DNA of 64,000 nucleotides, taken from NCBI GenBank assembly GCA_041737015.1, contig JBGSSO010000381.1:1-64000 (forward strand), written 5' to 3'. The notes under the pieces were generated by a model, which ran no database searches, had not been told where the DNA came from, and was given only the letters and a program-made list of their open reading frames with translations. Position numbers and translations under genes: made by a program. Below, one piece after another: positions 18,801 to 26,501 of the stretch (the first letter of the stretch is position 1; the number at the start of each line of letters is the position of its first letter). The DNA is from Nitrospira_E sp041737015. Its GTDB lineage: Bacteria > Nitrospirota > Nitrospiria > Nitrospirales > UBA8639.

Positions 18801-19044
18801 TTCGGAGTTCATACGACAGTTGAAGCGCATGGCCTCTCACGCCTCCTGTCGTCCTGACAGAGGCCTCACTGTATTCCGTGGCGATTGTCCGCCATTCCCC
18901 GACATTCTCAAACCCGTCAATTAACCGAAAATTATTGGCGGCGGTATTCTCACCATACGCGCACACGGCCACTGACAACCAGGCCATCCCGGCAAACAGG
19001 CAGCAGGATGTCCACCATGAATGTCTCATGTATGAACATCTCAT
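15889..19044 (-). CDS. Secreted six-hairpin glycosidase-like protein, paralogue of the 10.2-kb gene
   Basis: The 1051-residue product overlaps the permease stop by ATGA, and the ATG at 19029 is a possible alternative. After a signal peptide (CCLFAGMAWLSVAVCAYG) comes a CBM11/CIA30-like domain (about 35-200: LIDGFENVGEW, TVEFDTLELR). A discoidin-like domain follows (about 205-330: KTIWTD, GLIFDLG). The C-terminal (alpha/alpha)6-like half carries RSWIRDGAMM, PPSVSHEGYL, FWDNFWGLKG and IGDMPHTWVGSD. These match the neighbouring 1039-residue protein block for block, although the N-terminal domain differs. This suggests duplication followed by domain exchange. Substrate and GH family are not identified. 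It is probably extracytoplasmic and feeds the importer. Confidence 0.78.
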   Translation of the reverse strand: MRCSYMRHSWWTSCCLFAGMAWLSVAVCAYGENTAANNFRLIDGFENVGEWRTIATEYSEASVRTTGGVRGHALQLSYELRTAGTANAHRALPLDLSNNFEIAFTLRGHAPQSTFEVRLVDDSGANVWWKQFRDYEFPDDWTTIRIRRSDIHFAWGPIKDHNLKTIAKIEFVILGETGDQGTVEFDTLELRTLPEQPAFVPPIVATAGDIPAPAAVDGNPKTIWTDDTPTGLIFDLGYLRDLGGLTLRWAEGQMPEAIDMALSEDGKGWTVPDWQLYIGPSPPGTTGYVRMADAFGRYVRLSVKPASGGQVGLIDATVEPPEFGQSDNEFLLSLAQATKKGSYPRSFVGEQIYWTVVGAPQGGRSAMLSEDGAIEPGPGAFSIEPFVIANGSIQGWADAGLNHSLRDDYLPMPRVRRTHEGLSLEISAHRPPVPAGREGGMDGNARDVVTRYRVVNTGTIHRTLTLALAIRPMQVNPPTQILNLVGGASKIEQIGWDGKAFQVNGNWSVWPDLKPDHVSLAGFERAGFPHVQDAGASMDSQSLVAPGGFGSGAMYFHVDLKPGEVREVSVVTVLGSDDGRTPDLDREAIDAGEKAAADEWRHILNQVEISGPPESMPMLNSLKTALAHMMITRDGPALRPGPRTYARSWIRDGAMMGESFLRLGQNEPAVEYARWYAPHQFSSGKVPCCVDKRGADPVVENDSHGELIFLIVDIYRYTGDRAFAEVMWPYVDKAAAALDDLRLLERTEHNRQGDRKAFYGLLPPSVSHEGYLDRPAYSFWDNFWGLKGLNDAAFLAEELGHRDRAADIRADAAEFAADISASVRLLGEELGHVPGAADRKDFDPTSTTIALSPTGAAASLPRELLIATFEKAWSEFVARRDGTKAWNVYTPYEFRQVSAFVRLGELERAHALLDFYMRDRRPAAWNQWAEVIGRLVREPRFIGDMPHTWVGSDFIRAVLDLFVYADTETGSLVIGAGLPRNWLQGEGVRVHGLRTPHGEVSYAARDEGGQVRVDLEGSTMPPGGYVLPPSLKGDVRLTFNGIPMEVLEASP

Positions 19045-19877
19045 CCTTTGACACTTCCCGCAAGGTTTCCGCTCATATAAAAACGCTGAAGCGCCAGAAA
19101 AAGAACCAGGACCGGTGTCACGGTGATCACCGCCCCGGCCATCATCAGCTCAACATCCTGCACATGCTCCCGTGACAAAGATGCCAGCGCAATTGGCAGG
19201 GTATATTTGTCACTGTCGGTCAGGACGATCAGCGGCCACAAAAAATCATTCCATGCAGCCATAAAGGTAAACAGCCCCAGGGTAATCAGAATGGGTGTCA
19301 GTAACGGCACCACGACCGACCGGAAAATGCGTAGTTCACTGGCCCCTTCAATCCGTGCCGACTCGATCAGTTCCGTCGGAATGGACAAGGCATACTGCCG
19401 TACGAGAAATATACCAAATATGCTGGCCACAAAAGGGATCAGCACACCGATCCAGCTATTCACCAGCCCCATCCCTTTCAACATCAGGAACAGCGGAATC
19501 ATGGACACCTGGGCCGGAATGACCAGAGCGCTTAGAAGCCCGCGGAACAGCAATTGCCTCCCCTTAAATTCCAATTTGGCAAACGCATAACCGGCAGCCA
19601 CATTAAACGTGAGGGACAACAATGTAGCCGCCGATGCGACAAACAGGGAATTCAAGAAGTTTCTTCCCATGCTGGAATATTCAAAGAGCTTGATATAATT
19701 GGCGAGCGTCGGATGCTCCGGCAACAGCGGCGGCGGAAAATTGCTGGCCTCTCCCGGAGCCATAAAGGACACACTCAGCATCCACAGCAACGGGAACAAA
19801 GCAAACACGGAAAGGAACGACAGCCCAATATTCGTCCCGGATCCTCTCCACATATTTCTCATCGGCTTACCGATCAT
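19041..19877 (-). CDS. CUT1 sugar ABC transporter permease (MalG type)
   Basis: The 278-residue integral membrane protein has six predicted helices and the cytoplasmic EAA loop (ESARIEGASELRIFRSVVVP), which contacts the ATPase. The C-terminal position of the loop and the start FLSVFALFPLLWMLSVSFM are typical of the MalG-like subunit. Its stop overlaps the next gene by ATGA. Its start, ATG 19877, lies directly at the edge of repeat copy A, which separates it from the other permease by 505 bp. A GAGG run lies about 15 nt from the ATG, further than usual. Confidence 0.9.
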   Translation of the reverse strand: MIGKPMRNMWRGSGTNIGLSFLSVFALFPLLWMLSVSFMAPGEASNFPPPLLPEHPTLANYIKLFEYSSMGRNFLNSLFVASAATLLSLTFNVAAGYAFAKLEFKGRQLLFRGLLSALVIPAQVSMIPLFLMLKGMGLVNSWIGVLIPFVASIFGIFLVRQYALSIPTELIESARIEGASELRIFRSVVVPLLTPILITLGLFTFMAAWNDFLWPLIVLTDSDKYTLPIALASLSREHVQDVELMMAGAVITVTPVLVLFLALQRFYMSGNLAGSVKG

Positions 19878-20376
19878 ACAGAATGTATAGCTCCCCCCTC
19901 TTCATGTGCATTCCGTCTCCCATAGTCCGACGCCTGCCGTCTGCCCCAAGAAAGGACGTTCTCATCACAACACATTCTTACTATAGTTATTCCAATTAAT
20001 TTCAAAAGTCCTCTTTATCTGTGTGCTATCCTCGCCGCTGCATGACGCCTGCCGGCTGGCCAAAGGGAGGACGCTCTCATTCCCCGGCGGACCTTGTTTG
20101 AGTCCTACGACAAAGCTCAGGACAGGCTCCGCGAGTTGGTCCGCTTTCCCCAAGTTTGCGTCCGTCCCCTCTGATGAGGCCAGACGGGGCGTCCATGGTT
20201 TTGGGTCCTTTTGCCGAAACAAAAGGACCTCGCCAGCCGGGGCGAAACCCGGCAACATAGAAAAACCCCTCGATACGAAAGTTAATTGCACAAGTTCGAA
20301 GTGCGAATTAGCCATCGTTTTTCCTCGCCAACTCCAAGATGGACTCCCGATTATCATTAAACCTGTAAGCCCAGAA
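19878..20376. repeat. Dispersed repeat, copy A (about 500 bp), with two hairpins
   Basis: This segment matches copy B at 22572-23072 along its full length with scattered differences. It begins at TACAGAA next to a start codon and ends near TGTAAGCCCAGAA, just beyond the 3' end of the upstream permease. It contains two internal copies of GACGCCTGCCGGCTGGCC-like sequence (19929 and 20044). A perfect 10-bp hairpin lies at 20204-20229 (GGTCCTTTTG, loop CCGAAA) and a 6-bp GCCGGG/CCCGGC hairpin at 20236-20253. It interrupts an otherwise overlapping gene series. The open frames across it are not protein-like. Confidence 0.8.
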
Positions 20377-20382
20377 CCAAAC

Positions 20383-21264
20383 TCACACTCCACTCCCATA
20401 CCGGCGCATCACCACAAGCTGGCCGATTGCCGCCACAATCATAAATACAAAGAGAATAAAGGCCACGGCGGATGCCGATCCCAGGCTCCACCATTTAAAG
20501 CCTTCTTCATACATCAGATAAATAATGCTGAGCGTACTCTGGACGGGTCCTCCCTGTGTCATCACATAGGGTTCGGCAAAAAGCTGGAAGTATCCGGCCA
20601 TGGTTAGCACCCCGACGAGAAACAGTGAGGGAATCAGAGAAGGCAGAGTGACATTGAAAAAACGCTGTCGGGCATTGGCCCCGTCAATCCGCGCAGCCTC
20701 ATACAAATCGCCGGGTATCGCCTGGAGGCCCGCCAGAAGAATGATCATATTGTAGCCAAAATTTTTCCAGACCGCGAAAAGGATGATGGACGGCATGGAA
20801 AAATGCGGATCACCCAGCCAGTCCACAACGGGGAGACCCAACCAGTCGAGGGAATAATTGATCAAGCCATAACGGGTATGCAGGAGATATCGCCAGATCA
20901 CCGCCACGGCCACAATCGTCGTCACGACGGGCGCAAACAGTGCCGTCCTGAAAAATCCTTTGAACCGAACCATCTGCCCATTCAGCAACAGAGCCCCCGC
21001 CAGTGACACGAACACCGAAAGGGGCGCACCGACGAGCACGAAATACAGCGTATTACCCAGGGCCTGCCAGAACAGCGGCCGTTGCAACAGCTCAATATAG
21101 TTTTGGAAACCCACAAACCGGAGGTTGCTAAGGTCGGCCAGAGCATAGATATCAAAGTCCGTCAGACTGAGGGCCAAGGCAGCCAGCACCGGCAGAAAGA
21201 AAAAGACGGCAATGATCGCCAGCGCCGGCCCGGCAAACAGCCAACCTGCCACAGAGGATCTCAC
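20383..21264 (-). CDS. CUT1 sugar ABC transporter permease (MalF type)
   Basis: The 293-residue membrane protein has six predicted helices, an N-terminal start FAGPALAIIAVFFFLPVLAA typical of MalF/UgpA-like subunits, and the EAA loop (YEAARIDGANARQRFFNVTL). Its ATG overlaps the stop of the binding-protein gene (ATGA at 21261-21264), indicating translational coupling. The gene ends 7 bp before repeat copy A. Confidence 0.9.
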   Translation of the reverse strand: MRSSVAGWLFAGPALAIIAVFFFLPVLAALALSLTDFDIYALADLSNLRFVGFQNYIELLQRPLFWQALGNTLYFVLVGAPLSVFVSLAGALLLNGQMVRFKGFFRTALFAPVVTTIVAVAVIWRYLLHTRYGLINYSLDWLGLPVVDWLGDPHFSMPSIILFAVWKNFGYNMIILLAGLQAIPGDLYEAARIDGANARQRFFNVTLPSLIPSLFLVGVLTMAGYFQLFAEPYVMTQGGPVQSTLSIIYLMYEEGFKWWSLGSASAVAFILFVFMIVAAIGQLVVMRRYGSGV

Positions 21265-22571
21265 GACTCTGCTCCCTCTTCCCGCGCCAGCATCCAGCGA
21301 CGCTTTTCAAGAATGCGATCGATCCGGCCATCCAATTCACGCGCCGCCTCGGCAGCCGTCCATTTCTCATGCACCGCACGCTCCGTCACCATGCGCAATT
21401 CCTGCACGATACGTTCCCACTCAGGGATTTTCGGTGCCGGAAGCGCGCGCTCAAGCTGCTCCCTGAAGGCCACAAGATACGGATCTGATTCAAGCCGGTC
21501 TCCGCGCCAGCTTGACCGCCGAGGCGGCAGATTGCCACTGATCTCGTAAAACTGTTGCTGGATGGTTGGACGGGACAGGAATTCAACAAGCCGGAATGCC
21601 GCATCTTTATGCGCTGAATGTTTAAACACCACCAGGCTGGAACCGCCTGCTGTCGAGGCACCCGGACCCGAAGGCCCCGGCAGGATGGCCGTCATCCAAT
21701 CATCCTGCAGATCGGTAGGCAACCGGCGACGGAATTCACCAATATTCCACGGCCCGGTCAAATAGAAGGTAAAGTGGCCGCGTGCAAATTCATCCCACAC
21801 ATTGGCAATGTCGGTTTCACTGGAAGGCGGTGCCAGTCCCTTGCGGAAAAAGTCGAGATAAAAATCAAGGGCGGCTACCAGCTCAGGGCTGGAAAAATTG
21901 CCATACCGGTCACCGTCCCGCAGCAAGGGTACCCCTTGTTGAAGAGCAAGAGACACCTGCATCTCATATTCATTCAGTGGCACGTAAAAGGCAAAGTTGT
22001 CTTTTCCAACATGGTGCTTCACGGCCGTAGCGGCCTGAATCCATTCAGCCCAGTCACGTGGAGGGCGAACAATCCCGGCAGCCCTGAGAATATCCTGCCG
22101 GTAAAAGAGGAGCCGCGTATCCACATACCAGGGCACCCCGTACAGTGTCTCGCCAACCCTGTTCGTCGCCCAAATACCCGGGAAATAATCCTCTTCCTTA
22201 ATCACGGAAGAAGCACCTGCCATCTCGTCCAGCCCGGCAACGGCATCAAGCGCCGCAAACTCCGCTATCCAGGTATTGCCCATCTGGGCCACATCAGGCA
22301 GGGCGTCTCCGGCAAAGGCCGTCAGCAGTTTTTCATGGGCCGAGGTCCAGGGAATCTGCTGGACTACGACACGAACCCCAGGATTCTCGCGTTCAAATTC
22401 TTTGAGCACCTCAGGAACAATCTCCCCTTCACGGCCCATAGCCCAGAACTTAATTTCCAGAATATCATCCTGCCCGCTCCCACTTGTGCATGCGGCAAAC
22501 ATGGCCGCCAGCAGAATGAAGGCAACTACAAACATCCCCGCTGTTTTTTTTGACGATATTTTTTTGGTCAT
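21261..22571 (-). CDS. CUT1 sugar-binding lipoprotein of the ABC importer
   Basis: Starting at ATG 22571 the product has 436 residues. It begins with a lysine-rich lipoprotein signal (MTKKISSKKTAG, then a hydrophobic run to FAAC, Cys about 28). A longer open frame to 22655 would put the signal inside the protein. The mature part is an extracellular solute-binding protein of family 1: EIKFWAMGREGEIVPEVLKE, WTSAHEKLLTAFAG, LPDVAQMGNTWI, GVPWYVDTRLLFYR. It captures an oligosaccharide, type unknown, and hands it to the two permeases. The gene is first in the transcription order, and its start abuts repeat copy B. Confidence 0.9.
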   Translation of the reverse strand: MTKKISSKKTAGMFVVAFILLAAMFAACTSGSGQDDILEIKFWAMGREGEIVPEVLKEFERENPGVRVVVQQIPWTSAHEKLLTAFAGDALPDVAQMGNTWIAEFAALDAVAGLDEMAGASSVIKEEDYFPGIWATNRVGETLYGVPWYVDTRLLFYRQDILRAAGIVRPPRDWAEWIQAATAVKHHVGKDNFAFYVPLNEYEMQVSLALQQGVPLLRDGDRYGNFSSPELVAALDFYLDFFRKGLAPPSSETDIANVWDEFARGHFTFYLTGPWNIGEFRRRLPTDLQDDWMTAILPGPSGPGASTAGGSSLVVFKHSAHKDAAFRLVEFLSRPTIQQQFYEISGNLPPRRSSWRGDRLESDPYLVAFREQLERALPAPKIPEWERIVQELRMVTERAVHEKWTAAEAARELDGRIDRILEKRRWMLAREEGAES

Positions 22572-23072
22572 ACAGAAATATAGGGGTCCCGGTTCATTCA
22601 TGTGTGTCTCTGAAAGATTTGTCTCCCCTGCTCCGACGCCTGCCGGCTGGCCCAAGGGAGGGACGCTCTCATCACAACTCGTTTTCCCTAAAGTGATTCC
22701 AATTAATTTCCAAAGCCATCTTTATCCGTGTGTCCCCCTCGCCGCTGCGGTGACGCCTGCCGGCTGGCCCAAGGGAGGGACGCTCTCATCCGCAGGCGGA
22801 CCTTGTTTGAGCCCGGCGAGTTGGGCCGCCCTCCGCAAGTTTGCGTCCGTCCCCTCTTATGAGGCCAGACGGGGCGTCAATGGTTTTGGCCACTTTTGCC
22901 GAAACAAAAGTGGCTCGACCGCCGGGGCGAAACCCGGCAACACAGAAAATCACGTTGCTACGAAAGTTAATTGCACAAGTGCGATGTGCGAATCAGCCAC
23001 CGTTTTTTTTCTAGCCAAATCCAAGATGGACTCCCGATACACATCCTCAAGCTGTAAGGCCAGAAACATACA
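22572..23072. repeat. Dispersed repeat, copy B (about 500 bp), with two hairpins
   Basis: This is the second copy of the element at 19878-20376, in the same orientation and also ending against a start codon. The internal short repeat GACGCCTGCCGGCTGGCC occurs at 22635 and 22752. The hairpin at 22889-22914 has arms GCCACTTTTG and CAAAAGTGGC around the loop CCGAAA. Three base pairs differ from copy A, and all three are compensated on the other arm. The second hairpin (22921-22938) is identical to that of copy A. The two copies are direct repeats flanking the permease and binding-protein genes. Confidence 0.8.
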
Positions 23073-23738
23073 TTCTGAATGATCCTATTTTTCCCAACCT
23101 GTTGTCATGCTTTTCAGTATGCTTTCTGAATGAATGATCGGCTTTGGCATCAGACGGTAATCCGAAGATTGTCCGGATATGAGGTAGCCTTACAAATGGC
23201 ACGGCATTGTCAAGACGACCGGGGATTGACTGGCTGGAGCGTTGAATATGAAACCGTCCGGTAATATTTGTTCCAAGGGAATACCGACCATTTCTCCCGG
23301 TCTCAGGCGTTTCAGGTCTGGAGGGAGGTAGCATACGCAAAAAAGATAAAGTAACGATTCTGGGATGGAGCCTTATTTCCTTTGCACCCCTAGGGGCTCG
23401 CCGCTCAGACGCACAAGATAAAAATCTTCCGCGACTTCAATTTCCATTTTCCTCGCCAGCCCTCCCGCTCGCCGCTGAAGCCAGTTTTGGGGGAAATCGG
23501 CTGAAGTTACGACTGACAGACAAGGGAAACCCTACAAAAGCTTAGTCTCTGACCGAAAATTTGTCCGAAGATAAATGCTGTCCGCCGAAGCGCCTGGCGA
23601 AAGTCGTTATAGATGTATTGTGTGCGAAAACCGCCGAGTTCCCCTGCCAGGTCCTCACATGATGGGCTTGAGTAGCAGTTAGCCGGAATGAGTGGTAGAT
23701 TGGTCGCACAAGAAAAATTAACGACTCCGGCCAACTTT
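23073..23738. other. Gene-free stretch upstream of the carbohydrate locus
   Basis: No protein-like frame is visible. On the minus strand a perfect -35 hexamer TTGACA occurs at 23208-23213, but the best -10 at 17 bp is poor, so promoter assignment is weak. A small inverted motif ACCG-TC-CGGT lies at about 23253-23262. The promoter of the sugar importer should lie here or within repeat copy B. Confidence 0.3.
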
Positions 23739-25007
23739 TTATTTTTCCAGCCCCTTTAAATCCTTCAAGAATTTCTCCAATGCTTTCCTATATTGAACTG
23801 GATTGTCCCATTCACGGAAATCCCCAATTGTTTTTTCCACCACATCCGCTTTGCGGTAATGATTCCACCTTTGTAAAACGAAATCATCTATTCGAATAGG
23901 AACTAAAACATCAGGGTCATTGCCAGTTCTTCTATGGGAATCTTCCTTCTGAAGAGCCCGTTCAATTTCACGAATCACCGCAGGTGAGTTAAGAGATTTT
24001 TCGCTACAAATCACAATCAGCTTATCGTAAACTCGAATAGCTTCATCAATTTCTTTCATTAGGGGACGCCCAATAGTCGCATCTTCTTTCCATCGCCAAC
24101 ATCGAACCCCTTCCCCTTGCAGATCATTGTACAAGCGTTGTGCAAATAGATCATCGGACTCGGAAAAGGAAATAAAACACTCATAGAACTGGACAGGATT
24201 TTCCTGTGAGGCTCGTATCAGGGAAGGGAGAAACTCAATGAGAACTTCAGGAAGTCCGCAACCAAGTAAAAAAGTTAGAGGTAAAGAGCCAGACTTTTGA
24301 AGAGTGCGGTGATCGATTGTACACGGCCCCAAAAATCGGCAATTAGAAAGCTTCGCATCCTTTAAATTAGCACCACCAAAAATAACTTCTTTTAAGGTAG
24401 ATTTTTCAAGGTCAGCCTCGCTCAAATTGACCCCACAAAAATTTACATCGACAAGCATTGTTTGTCTCAGATCGGCACGATAAAGATTTCCCCCAGAAAA
24501 GTCTGCATTATGAAAGTCCGCATGAGAAAGGTTAGCTCCTGAAAAATTTGCTCTACGAAAGCGTCCCTGACCACCGTTCACCCCTTGCAAATTGGCTTGA
24601 GATAGGTTGGCATCAAATAAAACCGTTAAACTCAAATTTGCGTTAGTTAAATCTGATTCCTGAAGTTCTGTGTTGCCAAAATTGGCCAAGGGAAGACGTG
24701 CTCCGGATAGTATAGAATTACGGAGGAGTGATCCAGCAACGTCTGTCTCCTGAAGATCTGCCCCAGCAAGATTTGCTCCACAGAGACGCACCACAGAAAG
24801 ATCGTATCCACGAAGATTTCGCTGAGACAGGTTTGCTTCGGTTAAATCAGGGATGGAGGAATCTGTTTCAATGAAATTTAGGCGTCCACCATCTGTCCAA
24901 GAGGGGTCGTTCATGCTTTCGGGCCAACGGATAGGATGATCCTTCCTCCACGCATTCCAGGCTTCCCTTCCCTGATCTAAAATCTTTAGATGCTCCGCAT
25001 TAGCCAC
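23739..25007 (-). CDS. Pentapeptide-repeat protein with C-terminal TIR domain
   Basis: The start is GTG 25007. It lies 8 nt behind GAGGG, and the product then begins VANAEHLKILDQG, aligning with the MANQEQLKLIKGG start of the pentapeptide protein at 50304. The in-frame extension to 25052 has no such support. Of 422 residues, about 60-235 form A(D/N)LxX pentapeptide repeats (right-handed beta-helix). Residues about 262-400 are a TIR_2-type domain (FYECFISFSESDDLFAQRLY, VICSEKSLNSPAVIREIERA) whose conserved glutamate follows SPAV, where TIR NADases carry their catalytic Glu. TIR domains signal or cleave NAD in immune systems. Its role here, possibly defence or stress signalling, is inferred. 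Confidence 0.82.
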   Translation of the reverse strand: MANAEHLKILDQGREAWNAWRKDHPIRWPESMNDPSWTDGGRLNFIETDSSIPDLTEANLSQRNLRGYDLSVVRLCGANLAGADLQETDVAGSLLRNSILSGARLPLANFGNTELQESDLTNANLSLTVLFDANLSQANLQGVNGGQGRFRRANFSGANLSHADFHNADFSGGNLYRADLRQTMLVDVNFCGVNLSEADLEKSTLKEVIFGGANLKDAKLSNCRFLGPCTIDHRTLQKSGSLPLTFLLGCGLPEVLIEFLPSLIRASQENPVQFYECFISFSESDDLFAQRLYNDLQGEGVRCWRWKEDATIGRPLMKEIDEAIRVYDKLIVICSEKSLNSPAVIREIERALQKEDSHRRTGNDPDVLVPIRIDDFVLQRWNHYRKADVVEKTIGDFREWDNPVQYRKALEKFLKDLKGLEK

Positions 25008-25698
25008 GAATTTTCCCTCATGAAGTGCAAGATTTCGTTTGTGGGATACCAATAGTCACCATACTAAATTGGATCAATAAATGGAATGCGTGGCAATAAC
25101 AATAAATTTAAGAGAAGGATCTCCCTAAATACTCTTCACAGTTTTCATTCATCAAGTTTGTATAGTCATTTTTGCCATTGAAAGAAATCAGATCTGGTTA
25201 TCCCACATGAGCCACCTACACTCTCGCTATGGCTCATCCGTTGCGGCTTGAATCTCTGGGGCCATCTATCTCATGTCACATTTTGGGGCAATGCTCGACA
25301 GGACATCCTCCCCGATGATCGAAACCGCACCCACTTTCCTTGAACTGCTGGGCAAACGGTGAGAGACTGATGGACTTCTTTTTCCAAGGGGTAGATAGTC
25401 CCATCCAAAATTCACTACCAATCCACGCATTGGCATTCGAACGTGAATGCCCGGGTGCAGAGTCTTTCCTGGGTTACACCTTCGAAAGCCTTTTTTTGGG
25501 AAACAACCCATGATGCTTCCTTCACGCTAAAGAAGTGTAAGGCTCGAGGGGTCTGTCAACACGGAAGCACGCACCTCTGGCCTTTATCACAAAAATTGTG
25601 AAAATCCCATGATCATTATTGCGGCCTTCATCGGTGCATTGGCGGGAGAAAACAGGAATAGAATAAGGCCAAATACTGGATGAGAGAACCGTGAGGAA
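25008..25698. other. Gene-free stretch of about 690 bp
   Basis: No convincing gene is seen on either strand. Short open frames at 25266-25511 (minus) and 25369-25512 (plus) lack ribosome binding sites and known motifs. The part before 25200 is A/T-rich and presumably carries the promoter of the TIR gene. Confidence 0.3.
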
Positions 25699-26082
25699 TT
25701 ACGGGGTCAAGAGGCAAGCGTTCCCAGCGTATTCAAAGGTCTTCTCGAATTCATTTCTTGCCTGTAAATAGTCTTCTTCGGCTTCAATCAATTCCTTCGT
25801 TCGCGTTGGGGCCTTCCAGGAGGCCTGGTTGCAGGCTACGGCTCTTCCTACGCTAAAGATTCCGCCTCGTGCACACACCGCTAAATCCGCATAGGCTAAG
25901 CGCTCCCGGCTCCTGGCTAATTGTAATGTCCGTTGATACGCGGTGAGATTCTTTCGAGCCTTGATCACTTTTTCTACGGCGAGGCCACATGAGGGAGAAT
26001 ACGGTTCGCTGCCGGCAGGACACGTCCAGGCGAGGAGAAGCACAAGCGGGAGACCTATACCAAACAAGAATCTGACCATCAC
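25699..26082 (-). CDS. Secreted four-cysteine protein, tandem paralogue 1
   Basis: The 127-residue product has a signal peptide (FLFGIGLPLVLLLAWTCPAG), so it should be periplasmic or secreted. The mature part starts EPYSPSC and is helical. Its cysteines lie in SPSC (about 32), LAVCARGG, AVACNQASW and NACLLTP. The same order is found in the next gene upstream (26124), with a shared SPSC(x)nKARK/TARKAL region, so the two form a tandem duplicated pair about 40 bp apart. Two disulfides are likely. No known family is recognised. Confidence 0.65.
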   Translation of the reverse strand: MMVRFLFGIGLPLVLLLAWTCPAGSEPYSPSCGLAVEKVIKARKNLTAYQRTLQLARSRERLAYADLAVCARGGIFSVGRAVACNQASWKAPTRTKELIEAEEDYLQARNEFEKTFEYAGNACLLTP

Positions 26083-26123
26083 CGATTGATTCCCGATAGA
26101 ACGTTCACGCCCATCATGCGTGG

Positions 26124-26501
26124 TTATGGCTCAAGCAGACAGATCTGCTTGGCCTGTTGGAACAATTCCTCAAACGTTTGTCTCTCCTGCCGGTATTGGT
26201 CTATGGCCGCCAACGCAAACTTGTCGGGTTTTGGGCTGTGCCATTGCGACTTGGAACAATAGACGGGTTTGTCCACACCATCACGCCTCCTGGCAACACA
26301 GGCCTCTGCTTCCCCATACGCGCCAGATTGATGGGCTCTTGCCATTTCCATGGTCCGACGAAATGGCACGAGCGCTTTCCGGGCTGTATTCATCCTTTCT
26401 AACGCGATCTCACAGGATGGAGAATAGGGTTGGGCGAACGTCAGGGTAGAAAACACAACCGCAAGGCCAAGGATGGCGAGAGGAGAGAGAAGCTTCATCA
26501 T
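26124..26501 (-). CDS. Secreted four-cysteine protein, tandem paralogue 2
   Basis: The 125-residue product begins with a signal peptide (LLSPLAILGLAVVFSTLTFA) and a mature start QPYSPSC. Cysteines in SPSC, AEACVAR, PVYCSKSQW and QICLLEP repeat the spacing of the neighbour at 25699, as does the C-terminal C-L-L-x-P. Identity between the two is moderate and concentrated at the cysteines, the SQW/ASW region and the C-terminus. The genes are on the same strand, 41 bp apart, and probably co-transcribed. Function unknown. Confidence 0.65.
   Translation of the reverse strand: MMKLLSPLAILGLAVVFSTLTFAQPYSPSCEIALERMNTARKALVPFRRTMEMARAHQSGAYGEAEACVARRRDGVDKPVYCSKSQWHSPKPDKFALAAIDQYRQERQTFEELFQQAKQICLLEP

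Noticed and set aside
20023..20607. Open plus-strand frame of 194 codons across repeat copy A
   Set aside because: It crosses the hairpins and continues into antisense of the permease. It is a by-product of the repeat, as in copy B.
23208..23213. TTGACA on the minus strand as a promoter for the importer operon
   Set aside because: The -35 is perfect, but no acceptable -10 occurs at 16-18 bp, so it is not listed as a promoter.
23739..25007. Long runs of short repeats as a CRISPR array
   Set aside because: The periodicity is 15 bp within a coding frame and comes from pentapeptide repeats. No conserved direct repeat with unique spacers occurs in the window.
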